Source: Pseudomonadota bacterium
Lineage (GTDB): Bacteria; Pseudomonadota; Alphaproteobacteria; Acetobacterales; Acetobacteraceae
Direction: 5' to 3'
Assembly (NCBI GenBank): GCA_021815825.1
Contig: JAKAZO010000003.1
Span: 1 to 64,000 of the forward strand
Length of the DNA stretch: 64,000 nucleotides
Shown: piece after piece, positions 43,785-52,961 of the stretch
How positions within the stretch are numbered: position 1 is the stretch's first letter
Layout: every line of letters begins with the position of its first letter
The notes under the pieces: generated by a model
Told to the model about the DNA's origin: nothing
The model's input: the letters and a program-made list of their open reading frames with translations, nothing else
Database searches by the model: none
Program-made: the position numbers and the translations under genes

Positions 43785-43842
43785 TCAAACTCTCCAGGAT
43801 CAGGCCACATGACGGTGTAAAGCAAACTATGTGCCACGCGCT

Positions 43843-45444
43843 TCAGGACCGATGCACGTTCCAGAACAGCGGCACACCTTTGAGCATGCCGCTCAGCGAG
43901 TCCCGGCGAACCGTCGGCTGCAGATATTCGCCGATCGGGATGTAGGGAACGTCGGTGAACGCCTGCCGCTGAATCTCCTCGCAGATTTTTTTCTGCAGGC
44001 TCGGGGTGCTGGCGGCGAACCAATCCTCGCGCAGCGCCTCCAGCCGCGGCGCGTTGGGCCAGCCGAACCAGGCATTGAGGCCGTTGCCGCGCAGCCCGAC
44101 ATGGCCCGCCGGATTGAACTGGTCGAGCCCCGACCAGGCGGTGAAGAACACCGACCAGCCGCCCTTGTCCGGCGGGTCCTTCTTCGCCCGCCGCTGCACG
44201 ACGGTGCCCCAGTCGGTCGCCTGCACGTCCAGATTGAAGCCGCAGCGCTTGAGCAGGTCGGCACCGACATTGCCCATGGCCTGCAGCACCGGGAAATCGG
44301 TGGCGATCATCAGCACGACGCGCTCGCCCTTGTAGCCCGCGGCGACAATTTCCTTCTTCACCGTCTCGGTATCCCGCGGCCCGGCGAAGACCTCCATGCC
44401 AACGGAGCTGGCCATGGGCGAGCCCGGGGGGAAGAAGCCGACATTGGCGCGCCAGTATGTGGGGTCGGTCCCGGCCACCGCGGTCATGAATTCGCCCTGG
44501 TCGACGGCGCCGAACAAGGCACGGCGGATGGCGGGATTATCGAAGGGCGGGAAGAGCTGGTTCATCCGCATCATCGCCGGCGTGCCGGTCGGGTCGAGCT
44601 GTTCCAGCACCAGATGGCGGTCACCCTTGAGCAGCGGCAGCAGGTCGAAGGTCGGCTGCTCCCACCAGTCGGCCTCGCCATTCTGCATCGCCGCCGCCGC
44701 GGTCGCGGCATCCGGGATCACCGTCCACTCGACGCGGTCGAAAAATGCACGCTTGGGGCCGGCTATCCACTCGGCGGTGCCGTCTGCGCGCGGCACATAG
44801 TCGGCGAAGCGCTCATAGACCACGCGCGCACCGGGCACGCGCTCGTCGGCCTTGAAGCGGTAGGGTCCGCTGCCGACCATTTCGGTCACCTGCTTGAACG
44901 GGTCGGTCGCTGCCAGCCGTTCGGGCATGATCGCGGCGATCGAGGATGCGGCCTTGCCGAGGGCGGCGGGCAGCAGCGGGAAGGGCCGCTTGAGGCGGAA
45001 GACGATGGTCCGGTCGTCGGCAGCGGCGAGCTCGTCGGTGGCGCTGAGCAGTGCCTGGCCGAACGCGTCGCGCTTGCCCCAGCGCCCGATGCTCGCGACG
45101 CAGTCGCGCGCCAGCACCGCCGTCCCGTCGTGGAATTTCAGACCCGGGCGGAGCACCAGCCGCCAGGTGCGCTCGTTGTTCTCTGTGGCGGCGCTCTCCA
45201 GCATCTGCAGCTGCGGCTGGTATTGCGCGTCGATGCCGAACAGTGTGTCGAAGACCATCAGGGCATGGTTGCGGGTGACATAGGCCGTGGTCCAGACCGG
45301 ATCCAGCACCGCGAGATCGGCCTGCGGGATGAAACGCAGCACCCTCGACGCGGCGGAAGCGGCGAGCGCCGGGCTGGCCAACGGTGGCACAGCCAAGGCT
45401 GCCGTGGCGGCCAGACCGGCCCTGAGCAGGGTGCGTCGCTGCAT
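43843..45444 (-). CDS. Peptide-type ABC transporter substrate-binding protein 2
   Basis: Family 5 solute-binding protein, 533 residues, first gene of the long minus-strand operon. Signal MQRRTLLRAGLAATAALAVP is Tat-like. AVLDPVWTTAYVTRNHALMVFDTL matches the paralogue 58 bases downstream. The duplication suggests one transporter served by two binding proteins with different ligands. GGGGGAT precedes the ATG. The frame stays open upstream of 45444, but that part lacks family similarity. Confidence 0.94.
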   Translation of the reverse strand: MQRRTLLRAGLAATAALAVPPLASPALAASAASRVLRFIPQADLAVLDPVWTTAYVTRNHALMVFDTLFGIDAQYQPQLQMLESAATENNERTWRLVLRPGLKFHDGTAVLARDCVASIGRWGKRDAFGQALLSATDELAAADDRTIVFRLKRPFPLLPAALGKAASSIAAIMPERLAATDPFKQVTEMVGSGPYRFKADERVPGARVVYERFADYVPRADGTAEWIAGPKRAFFDRVEWTVIPDAATAAAAMQNGEADWWEQPTFDLLPLLKGDRHLVLEQLDPTGTPAMMRMNQLFPPFDNPAIRRALFGAVDQGEFMTAVAGTDPTYWRANVGFFPPGSPMASSVGMEVFAGPRDTETVKKEIVAAGYKGERVVLMIATDFPVLQAMGNVGADLLKRCGFNLDVQATDWGTVVQRRAKKDPPDKGGWSVFFTAWSGLDQFNPAGHVGLRGNGLNAWFGWPNAPRLEALREDWFAASTPSLQKKICEEIQRQAFTDVPYIPIGEYLQPTVRRDSLSGMLKGVPLFWNVHRS

Positions 45445-45579
45445 GGATCCCCCGATCGGTGACGACAGGATGGGTGACGAAAGCTGTGAAGTGCTCCCGC
45501 CCCGACGATGGCAGCCTCGCGGGGCGGCTTCAAGCCGGGGCACATTGCCCGGGCCGGCGGAGCCCGGTATTGCGGGGGC

Positions 45580-46035
45580 ATGGACGCGATGCTCAGCCGT
45601 CTCGCCGCCGGCCTGCCCGCCCCGGCGCGCCGCCTGGCCACCGTCGCGCGGCTGACCCTGCTCGCCCAGTTCCTGCGTTTCGGCACCGTTGGGGTCGGCG
45701 GCTTCCTGGTCGATACCGCGACCGTCTATGCGCTCCGCGGCCGCCTCGGCCTGTATGGTGCGGGGGCCGTCGCCTATGTCGTCGCCGCGAGCGCCAACTG
45801 GGCCCTCAATCGGGCCTGGACGTTCCGCGCCGCGCCGCGTCATCGCCCGCACCGGCAATGGCTTCGCTTCCTCGCCGTCAACGCCACCGGCTTCGTCCTC
45901 AATCGCGGCGCCTATGCCGGCTTGATCGCCGGCTTCGCGCTGGCCCGCGAGGCCCCGGTGCTCGCCGTCGCGGCAGGCGCCGTCGCCGGAATGGGGCTGA
46001 ATTTCACGCTCTCGCGTCGGATCGTGTTCCGGTGA
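45580..46035 (+). CDS. GtrA-like membrane protein
   Basis: A small inner-membrane protein of 151 residues with four hydrophobic helices. FLRFGTVGVGGFLVDTATVYAL and ASANWALNRAWTFR are GtrA family marks. Members help flip polyprenol-linked sugars or act in glycan synthesis. The ATG at 45580 gives the family start; 45508 would add a leader. It is divergent from the transporter operon and overlaps the MFS gene by GTGA. No partner GtrB is present here. Confidence 0.88.
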   Translation: MDAMLSRLAAGLPAPARRLATVARLTLLAQFLRFGTVGVGGFLVDTATVYALRGRLGLYGAGAVAYVVAASANWALNRAWTFRAAPRHRPHRQWLRFLAVNATGFVLNRGAYAGLIAGFALAREAPVLAVAAGAVAGMGLNFTLSRRIVFR

Positions 46036-47198
46036 GGCCGGGGGCTGCGGCGCGCGGCATCGGCGTCGTCGCCGCCGGCTTCGCCACCTTCGTCAATCTC
46101 TATGCCACGCAGGCGGTACTGCCGCTGCTGGCGCGCGAATTCGCCGTGCCGCTGCCGCGCACCGGCCTCACCGTCACCGCGCCGCTGTTCGCGGTGGCGC
46201 TGATCGCGCCGTTCGTCGGCTCGATCTCGGACCGTCTCGGGCGCAAGGGGCTCATTACCGTGGCCGCCTGGCTGCTCGCCATTCCGACCGCGCTCCTCGC
46301 CTTGACGCCAGACTTCACCACCATGGTGCTGCTGCGCTTCCTTCAGGGACTCGCCCTGCCCTTCATCTTCGCCGTCACCGTTGCCTATATCGGCGACGAG
46401 GCACGCGAGGCCGAGGGCATCCGGCTCGCCGGCACCTACTCCGTCGGCACCATCGTCGGCGGCTTCGCCGGGCGGTTCATCCTCGGCCATGTCGCAGCGC
46501 TCGCCGGCTGGCGGGCGGGCTTCGTGGTGATCGCGGTGCTGACGGCGCTTGCGGCAGCAGTGGTCGGGCTGATCCTGCCGCGCGAGCAGAATTTCGTCGC
46601 CCAGCGCGGGCTCGGCGCCGCGCTCGAGAGCCTGCGGGCGCATCTCGCCAACCGCCAGCTCATCGCCACCTACGCGGCCGGGTTCGCCGTGCTGTTCTCG
46701 ATCGTCGCGGCCTTCACCTATGCCAATTTCCTCCTCGCCGCTCCGCCCTACCTGTTCGGTCCGGCAGCGCTGGGCAATCTGTTCGCGGTCTATCTGCTGG
46801 CCATCATCTCGACACCGGTGGCCACACGGCTTGCGGTAAGGATCGGCCGCCGCGGCACGTTCGCGCTCGCCGCCGCCATCGGCATGAGCGGAATGGCGCT
46901 CACCCTGGCCCATGGCATCGGCGCCATCGTCGCCGGCCTCGGCTTGGCGATCGGCGGCATGTTCATCGAGCAGGTGCTGGCGATCTCCTATGTCGGCGCG
47001 GCGGCGTTACGCGCTCGCTCGACCGCCGTCGGGCTCTACGTCACCTTCTATTATGTTGGCGGCAGCCTCGGCGGCGTGGCGCCGGCCGGGCTGTGGCACC
47101 TCGCCGGCTGGCCCGGCTGCGTCGCCCTGGTGCTGATCGTCCAGGCCATGACGCTGGCCCTGGTGACGGCATTCTGGCGCGACCCGGCGCCGGCGTGA
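46032..47198 (+). CDS. MFS transporter
   Basis: A major facilitator superfamily permease, 388 residues, about twelve helices. NLYATQAVLPLLAREF at the N-terminus, the loop 2-3 motif SISDRLGRKG, and RFLQGLALPFIFAVTVAYIGDEA are typical of the arabinose/AraJ-like or YnfM-like drug and sugar efflux group. The GTG start overlaps the GtrA stop. Substrate cannot be predicted. Confidence 0.92.
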   Translation: MRPGAAARGIGVVAAGFATFVNLYATQAVLPLLAREFAVPLPRTGLTVTAPLFAVALIAPFVGSISDRLGRKGLITVAAWLLAIPTALLALTPDFTTMVLLRFLQGLALPFIFAVTVAYIGDEAREAEGIRLAGTYSVGTIVGGFAGRFILGHVAALAGWRAGFVVIAVLTALAAAVVGLILPREQNFVAQRGLGAALESLRAHLANRQLIATYAAGFAVLFSIVAAFTYANFLLAAPPYLFGPAALGNLFAVYLLAIISTPVATRLAVRIGRRGTFALAAAIGMSGMALTLAHGIGAIVAGLGLAIGGMFIEQVLAISYVGAAALRARSTAVGLYVTFYYVGGSLGGVAPAGLWHLAGWPGCVALVLIVQAMTLALVTAFWRDPAPA

Positions 47199-47278
47199 TA
47201 CGCACCGGGCTCCGTCGTCTCACGCTCCGGCTGGCCGGACGGGACCTGGCGGCAAGAAACCTTGGAGGAGGAAGCGAC

Positions 47279-48505
47279 ATGACCCTGTCACGCCGGCTGT
47301 TGCTCGGCACCGCCGCCGCCGCTGCGCTGCCCGCCGCACGCGCTCGGGCGCAGGCCCGGCCGAAAATCCGCATCGGCGTGCTCAATGACCTGTCGGGCAC
47401 CTACCGGGACACGACCGGTCTGACCTCCGTGGTCTGCACCAAGCAGGCGCTGGTGGATTTCGGCGCCTCGGCGAAGGACCTCGACGTCGAGATTCTCTCG
47501 GCGGACCACCAGAACAAGCCTGACATCGGCGCCACGATCGCCCGCCAATGGTTCGACCAGGGCGTGGACGCCATCGTCGATGTGCCGACCTCCTCGGTCG
47601 CGCTCGCGGTCGCGCAGGTCGCGCGCGAGAAGGACAAGATGATGCTCAACGCCAGCGCCACGACGACGGCGCTGACCGGTGCCCAGTGCTCGCCCAATAC
47701 CATCGTCTGGAGTTTCGACACGTACATGCTGGCCACGTCCTCGGGCGGGGCCATGGTCAAGGCCGGCGGCAAGGACTGGTTCTTCATCACCGCCGACTAC
47801 GCCTTCGGCCATATCCTCGAGGAGCAGACGAGCAAGCTGGTGCTCGCCGCGGGCGGCAAGGTGCTCGGACGCGTGCGCTACCCGTTCCCCGACACGACCG
47901 ATTTCTCCTCCTTCGTCCAGCAGGCGCAGGCCTCGGGGGCGAAGGTGCTCGGCCTGGCCAATGCCGGGCTCGATACGGTGAACTGCATCAAGCAGGCGAA
48001 CGAGTTCGGCCTGCCGCAATCGGGCATGCGCATTGCGCCATTGCTGATGTTCATCAGCGATGTGCACGCGCTCGGTGCCCAGATGTGCCAGGGCCTGACG
48101 CTGACCGAGAGCTTCTACTGGGACCTCAACGAGCGCACCCGCGCCTTCACCAAGCGGGTGCTGCCGCTGACCCCGAACAACTGGCCGAACCAAGCCCATG
48201 CCAGCGCCTACGCAGCGACCCTGCACTATCTGAAGGCGGTCGCCGACATGGGACCGGCCGAGGCGAAGCGCAGCGGCCGGGCGACGATCGAACGCATGAA
48301 GCGGATGCCGACCGAGGATGATTGCTTCGGCAAAGGAGCGATCCGCGCCGACGGACGCGGCATTTTCCCCGCCTATCTGTTCCAGGTGAAGACGCCCGCC
48401 GAAAGCACGGGGCCTTGGGATCTCTATAATTTGAAGGTGACGACCCCACCCGGGGAGGCGCTGCATCCGCTGGGCGAGGGCGGCTGCACGCTGACGCATC
48501 TCTGA
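47279..48505 (+). CDS. Branched-chain-amino-acid-type ABC substrate-binding protein A
   Basis: A family 6 periplasmic binding protein, 408 residues. Signal MTLSRRLLLGTAAAAALPAA has twin arginines. IRIGVLNDLSGTYRD, SADHQNKPDIGATIARQWFD and CSPNTIVWSFDTYM are shared almost word for word with the gene at 51138-52370, so the two are paralogues. GGAGGAGGAAG precedes the ATG. No LivHMGF permease or ATPase genes are nearby; such orphan proteins often accompany aromatic or aldehyde catabolism genes. Confidence 0.94.
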   Translation: MTLSRRLLLGTAAAAALPAARARAQARPKIRIGVLNDLSGTYRDTTGLTSVVCTKQALVDFGASAKDLDVEILSADHQNKPDIGATIARQWFDQGVDAIVDVPTSSVALAVAQVAREKDKMMLNASATTTALTGAQCSPNTIVWSFDTYMLATSSGGAMVKAGGKDWFFITADYAFGHILEEQTSKLVLAAGGKVLGRVRYPFPDTTDFSSFVQQAQASGAKVLGLANAGLDTVNCIKQANEFGLPQSGMRIAPLLMFISDVHALGAQMCQGLTLTESFYWDLNERTRAFTKRVLPLTPNNWPNQAHASAYAATLHYLKAVADMGPAEAKRSGRATIERMKRMPTEDDCFGKGAIRADGRGIFPAYLFQVKTPAESTGPWDLYNLKVTTPPGEALHPLGEGGCTLTHL

Positions 48506-48562
48506 TACCGGCGCCCCGTCCTGGTCCGCCTGCCCTGGCATTCCCCTGCGCTGGCATTCTGC

Positions 48563-48590
48563 CGTGCTGGCCTGTCGTGAGGCCAGCACG
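48563..48590 (+). terminator. Strong hairpin after the binding protein gene
   Basis: An 11-bp perfect stem: CGTGCTGGCCT at 48563-48573 and AGGCCAGCACG at 48580-48590, loop GTCGTG. It lies 58 bases after the stop at 48505. The following bases (CTTGTG) are not a proper T-tract, so it may stabilise the mRNA instead of ending it. Confidence 0.45.
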
Positions 48591-48638
48591 CTTGTGCGTC
48601 GGGCACGGTCGCGCCATTGTCCGTCGCCCGCGAGGGCT

Positions 48639-48754
48639 GGAGCACGGTGCGACCGGGTGGACCCATCGGGTCGGGCGGCCGTGTTCCAGAAACATATGAC
48701 TCTGGAGCAGCTTGCCGCCGATCTGCCCGAGCCGGAGCGGCTCAATCGGATCGG
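48639..48754. repeat. Three-hairpin repeat element, copy B
   Basis: 116 bases, the partner of the element at 28123-28237. Hairpin 1: GGAGCACGG (48639-48647) with CCGTGTTCC (48679-48687) and an inner CGACC/GGTCG arm. Hairpin 2: GTTCCAGA/TCTGGAGC (48683-48690, 48701-48708) around a 10-base loop with CATATG. Hairpin 3: CCGATCTG/CGGATCGG (48718-48754) with inner GAGCC/GGCTC. Stem 1 and stem 2 share bases as in copy A, and the 9-base gap between hairpins 2 and 3 is the same. Its end is 33 bases before the coxL-like ATG. Confidence 0.8.
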
Positions 48755-48787
48755 GGGTCGTTCCAGCATGGGAGCAGCGCTCGGACC

Positions 48788-51148
48788 ATGGATGCACGGT
48801 TTGACGAAACCGATCTTTCCCTGACGAAGTTCGGCATCGGCCAGCCAGTGCCGCGCAAGGAGGACCCGACTCTCCTCCGCGGCGAGGGCCATTACACCGA
48901 CGACCTGTCGTTGCCCGGCCAGGCCCACGCCGTGTTCCTCCGCAGCAGGGTGGCGCATGGCCGCATCGTCTCGCTCGATGTCGGCGCTGCACGGGCCATG
49001 CAAGGTGTGGTCGCCGTACTGACCGGTGCGGATCTCGCCGCCGCCGGCTTGCGCGCGCTGCCACCCGGGATGCAGGCGCCGTGGCCGAAGGGCGCGCCGA
49101 TGCCGCCGCAGCCCCCGCTGGCCGTTGAGCGGGTCCGCTTTGTCGGCGAACCGGTCGTCTGCGTCATCGCGGAGACCGTCCAGCAGGCGCGCGACGCCGC
49201 CGAGGCGGTCGCGCTGGACATCGACCAGATCGATGCCGTCACGCTGGCGTCCGCCGCCGCGGCGCCGGGTGCACCGCTCCTGCACGAGGCTGCGCCGGGT
49301 AACATCGCCTATGAGTACCAGTATGGCGATCGCGACCGGATCGCCGCAGCCTTCTCCGCCGCCGCCCATGTCACCCGCCTGGCGCTGCGCAATACGCGCC
49401 TCGTGGTCAGTCCGATGGAGCCGCGGGCGGCGATCGGGGCCTACGATGCGGCCAGCGAACGCTATACGCTCCATGTCGGCTGCCAGGGCGTGTTCGGGCT
49501 TCGCAATGGGCTCAAGGATGCGCTCGGCGTGCCGACCGAGAAGGTCCATGTGCTGACCGGACAGGTCGGCGGCTCGTTCGGCATGAAGGCCGGCGTCTAC
49601 CCGGAATATATCGCCCTCCTGCACGCGGCCCGGCACCTCGGCCGGCCGGTGAAGTGGCGCGACGACCGTTCCGACAGCTTCCTCTCCGACAGTCATGGCC
49701 GCGACCATGAAATGGTCGTCGAACTGGCGCTGGCCGCGGACGGCAAGTTCCTCGCCGTCCGCGTCACCGGCTACGGCAATGTCGGCGCGTATCTGACCAA
49801 CGCCGCGACGGTACCGCCAAGCATCAATGCAGTGAAGAACATCATCGGGGTCTACGGCACCGATCTCGTCGAGGTGCAGACGCGTTGCGTCTACACCAAC
49901 ACGACGCCCGTTGGGCCTTATCGTGGCGCTGGCCGCCCCGAGGGCAATTATTACATGGAGCGCCTGGTGGAAACCGCGGCGCGCGAGATGGGGCTCGACC
50001 CGCTCGCGCTGCGCCGGCGCAACCTGGTCCGCCCGGAACAGATGCCCTATGCGACCCCGGCCGCGACCACCTATGACAGCGGCGAATTCCCGACCATTCT
50101 CGACAAGGCGCTGGCGGCGGCAGACTGGGATGGGTTCCCTGCCCGCCGTGCCGCCAGCCGCGCACGCGGGCTCCTGCGCGGGCGTGGCATCGGCCACTAC
50201 CTGGAAGTCACCGCTCCGCCCTCCCGCGAAATGGGCGGACTGCGCTTCGAGGCGGACGGCACGGTGACGATCATCACCGGCACCCTCGACTACGGCCAGG
50301 GCCATGCTTCGCCCTTCGCCCAGGTGCTGGTGGAAAAACTCGGCATTCCCTTCGCGCGGATCCGGCTCCTCCAGGGCGACAGCGACGAGCTGATCGCCGG
50401 CGGCGGCACCGGCGGGTCCAAATCCATCATGGCCAGCGGTGCGGCAATCGTGGAAGCCAGCGCGCTGGTCGTCGAGAAGGGCCGCAAGGCGGCGGCGCAC
50501 GTGCTGGAAGCGGCCGAGACCGACATCGAGTTCGCCATCGACGGTTCGGGCGGGCACTTCCGCATCATCGGCACGGACCGGCGCATCACCGTGCTCGACC
50601 TCGCCGCCCAACTGCGCGGTGCGACGTTGCCAGAGGGCGTGCCGAACTCGCTCGACGTCCGGCACATTCACGAAGGCGCACCTTCGGCTTTTCCCAATGG
50701 CTGCCATGTCAGCGAGGTCGAGATCGACCCCGAAACCGGCAAGGTTGCCGTCGTCGCCTACACGATGGTCAATGATTTCGGAGTGCAGATCAATCCGCTG
50801 CTGGTCGCCGGTCAGGCCCATGGCGGCGTGCTGCAGGGCATCGGCCAGGCTCTCTTCGAGGAGGTGCGCTTCGACGAGAGCGGCCAGCCGATCACCGGGA
50901 GCTACATGGATTACGCGCTCGCCCGCGCCACGGACGCGCCGCCTTTTCTCGTTTCCAGCCACCCGGTGCCAGCGAAGACCAATCTTCTGGGCGCAAAGGG
51001 CTGCGGCGAAGCCGGCTGCGCCGGCTCGCTACCCTCGGTGATGAACGCCGTCGTCGACGCTCTGGCCGAATTCGGCGTCCACCACCTCGACATGCCCGCC
51101 ACGCCCGAGCGCGTCTGGCAGGCGATCCACGGCTCCGCTACGGCTTGA
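48788..51148 (+). CDS. Orphan molybdenum hydroxylase large subunit (CoxL/XdhB-like)
   Basis: A catalytic molybdopterin subunit of 786 residues. RKEDPTLLRGEGHYTDDLSL is the N-terminal family start and TGQVGGSFGMKAGVYPEY a cofactor loop. The active-site loop reads PYRGAGR at 377-383, form II-like with Pro in place of Ala. The C-terminal GAKGCGEAGCAG carries the catalytic Glu. No small or medium subunit gene is adjacent, so it must either borrow those of coxS/coxM at 34-38 kb or use distant partners. The start follows repeat element B. It sits between two paralogous binding protein genes. Confidence 0.93.
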   Translation: MDARFDETDLSLTKFGIGQPVPRKEDPTLLRGEGHYTDDLSLPGQAHAVFLRSRVAHGRIVSLDVGAARAMQGVVAVLTGADLAAAGLRALPPGMQAPWPKGAPMPPQPPLAVERVRFVGEPVVCVIAETVQQARDAAEAVALDIDQIDAVTLASAAAAPGAPLLHEAAPGNIAYEYQYGDRDRIAAAFSAAAHVTRLALRNTRLVVSPMEPRAAIGAYDAASERYTLHVGCQGVFGLRNGLKDALGVPTEKVHVLTGQVGGSFGMKAGVYPEYIALLHAARHLGRPVKWRDDRSDSFLSDSHGRDHEMVVELALAADGKFLAVRVTGYGNVGAYLTNAATVPPSINAVKNIIGVYGTDLVEVQTRCVYTNTTPVGPYRGAGRPEGNYYMERLVETAAREMGLDPLALRRRNLVRPEQMPYATPAATTYDSGEFPTILDKALAAADWDGFPARRAASRARGLLRGRGIGHYLEVTAPPSREMGGLRFEADGTVTIITGTLDYGQGHASPFAQVLVEKLGIPFARIRLLQGDSDELIAGGGTGGSKSIMASGAAIVEASALVVEKGRKAAAHVLEAAETDIEFAIDGSGGHFRIIGTDRRITVLDLAAQLRGATLPEGVPNSLDVRHIHEGAPSAFPNGCHVSEVEIDPETGKVAVVAYTMVNDFGVQINPLLVAGQAHGGVLQGIGQALFEEVRFDESGQPITGSYMDYALARATDAPPFLVSSHPVPAKTNLLGAKGCGEAGCAGSLPSVMNAVVDALAEFGVHHLDMPATPERVWQAIHGSATA

Positions 51149-52370
51149 CCAACGCGCAGTGACCCTCGGCCAGCGGGCGAAACGCCTGCTCGGCCGGGAT
51201 CGTCGACACCAGCTTGAACATGTCCCATTCCCCATGCGATTCGGCCGGCGTCTTGGTCTGCATGAGGTAGACCGGGTGCATGGTACGGCCGTCGGCGCGA
51301 ATCACACCCTTGCCGAACAGCGGGTCCTCGGTCGGGATCACCTTCATCTCCGCCACCACGGCGCGGCCGTCCTCGGCAGCACCGAGCTGCTTAACCGCCT
51401 TCAGATAGTGCAGTACGCCGGCATAGACCCCCGCCTGCATGTCGTTGGGCATGATGTGGCGGGGATGGCGCGCGGCAAAGCGCTTCGCAAACGCGCGCGA
51501 GCCCTCGTCATGATCCCAGTAGAACGGCATCACCGCCAGCACGCCTTGAGCGTTCGCCAGGCCGATCGGCTTGATCACATTGATATTGACGATCGGACCA
51601 GCAAACTGCATGCGCCCCGCCAGCCCGAATTCGCGCGCCTGCTTCAGCGCCGTCACGGTATCGTCGCCGGCGTTCGCCAGCCCCAGCACATCCGCCCCCG
51701 ACGCCTGCGCCTCGACCAGGTAGGTCGAGAAGTCCGTGGTGCCAAGCGGATGGCGCACCGAGCCAACGACGGTGCCGCCTGCCGCTCGCACCGCCTCGGC
51801 CGTGCTGCTCTCCAGAGCGGTGCCGAAGGCGTAGTCGGCAACGAAGAAGAACCATCTCTTGCCGCCATGGGCGACGACCGCGCGGCCGAGCGCGTGACCA
51901 GCCTCCCAGGTATCGTAGGTCCAATGGACCGTGTTGGGCGAGCATTTCTCCCCGGTGAGCGCCGCGGTGCCAGCGCCTGAACCGATGAAGACCTTGTTTT
52001 TCTGGCGCACCAGATCAGCCACCGCCAGAGCGATCGAGGAGTTCGGCACATCGGCGACGACATCGACGCCATCCTGATCGAACCAGGCCCGCGCGATGGC
52101 CAGCCCGATATCCGGCTTGTTCTGGTGATCGCCGAAGACCACCTGCGCATTCACGCCATTCACCGGCCCGAAATCCTCGACCGCCATCTGCGCCGCAATC
52201 ACAGAGCCCTGGCCCTGATAGTCGGCATAGACACCGGACAGATCATTCAGCACACCGATCTTGATCGGCTTCGTCTGAGCCATGCCGGCCGTGACGCCCG
52301 TCCAGCCAAGCATCAGCGCATAAGCCGCCAAAGCGACCCCAGTGCGCCGCCGCAATCCCATCCGTTTCAT
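51138..52370 (-). CDS. Branched-chain-amino-acid-type ABC substrate-binding protein B
   Basis: A family 6 periplasmic binding protein, 410 residues, with a signal peptide (RRRTGVALAAYALMLGWTGVTA). IKIGVLNDLSGVYADYQGQG, FGDHQNKPDIGLAIARAWFD and CSPNTVHWTYDTWEA align with the paralogue at 47279-48505. GGAGGGGG lies before the ATG at 52370. Its 3' end overlaps the coxL-like 3' end by 11 bases, tail to tail, and it is divergent from the MarR gene. Confidence 0.94.
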   Translation of the reverse strand: MKRMGLRRRTGVALAAYALMLGWTGVTAGMAQTKPIKIGVLNDLSGVYADYQGQGSVIAAQMAVEDFGPVNGVNAQVVFGDHQNKPDIGLAIARAWFDQDGVDVVADVPNSSIALAVADLVRQKNKVFIGSGAGTAALTGEKCSPNTVHWTYDTWEAGHALGRAVVAHGGKRWFFFVADYAFGTALESSTAEAVRAAGGTVVGSVRHPLGTTDFSTYLVEAQASGADVLGLANAGDDTVTALKQAREFGLAGRMQFAGPIVNINVIKPIGLANAQGVLAVMPFYWDHDEGSRAFAKRFAARHPRHIMPNDMQAGVYAGVLHYLKAVKQLGAAEDGRAVVAEMKVIPTEDPLFGKGVIRADGRTMHPVYLMQTKTPAESHGEWDMFKLVSTIPAEQAFRPLAEGHCALVKP

Positions 52371-52487
52371 CGCGCCCCCTCCATTGTTGTCGTTCCATCC
52401 TCGCAGCACGCTCCCGCGCCGCGCTTGCGCCATGGCCGACCTCACCTCTACAGTTGCGGCCGCCATGAACCCTTCATCCCACCGGCG

Positions 52488-52961
52488 ATGAGCGACGTGT
52501 CGGCTCCGCCCTGCACGGCGAGTGACGGTGGCGCGATCGACATCGGACCGCTGCCTCAGCTCGTCGGCTATGCGCTGCGCCGTGCGCAGCTTGCCGTCTT
52601 CCAGGACTTCTACGCCACCTTCGCCGAATTCGATATCCGGCCGACGCAGTTCTCGGTGCTCATCGTGCTGCGCCACAATCCGGGACGACGCCAATCGCAG
52701 ATCGCCGATGCTCTCGGCATCAAGCGCGCCAATTTCGTTGCCTTGTTCGATAGCCTGAGAACGCGCGGTCTCGCCGAGCGGCGCCCGGCACCGGACGACC
52801 GGCGGGCGCACGCGCTCTACCTGACCGATGCTGGCGCGGCATTGCTCGACGATCTCGCCGCGCCGCTGGCGCGTCACGAGGGCCGTTTCATCGCCCGGGT
52901 GGGCGAGGCCGATATGCATCGTCTCCTCACCCTGCTGCATCGCATCACCGCCGCCGATTGA
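52488..52961 (+). CDS. MarR-family transcriptional regulator
   Basis: A winged-helix repressor of 157 residues. FDIRPTQFSVLIVLRHNPGRRQSQIADALGIKRANFVALFDSL is the helix-turn-helix region (split in the domain at about 51-93) and RRPAPDDRRAHALYLTDAG is the wing. MarR proteins often control hydroxycinnamate genes by sensing the CoA thioester. Here the gene converges on the ech-fcs operon, overlapping the thioesterase 3' end by 17 bases, and is divergent from a binding protein gene. Either could be its target. The ribosome site is weak. Confidence 0.9.
   Translation: MSDVSAPPCTASDGGAIDIGPLPQLVGYALRRAQLAVFQDFYATFAEFDIRPTQFSVLIVLRHNPGRRQSQIADALGIKRANFVALFDSLRTRGLAERRPAPDDRRAHALYLTDAGAALLDDLAAPLARHEGRFIARVGEADMHRLLTLLHRITAAD

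Noticed and set aside
47288-50962. 1,224-codon minus-strand open frame
   Set aside because: Antisense to a binding protein and the coxL-like gene, crosses the intergenic hairpins, and has low-complexity composition.
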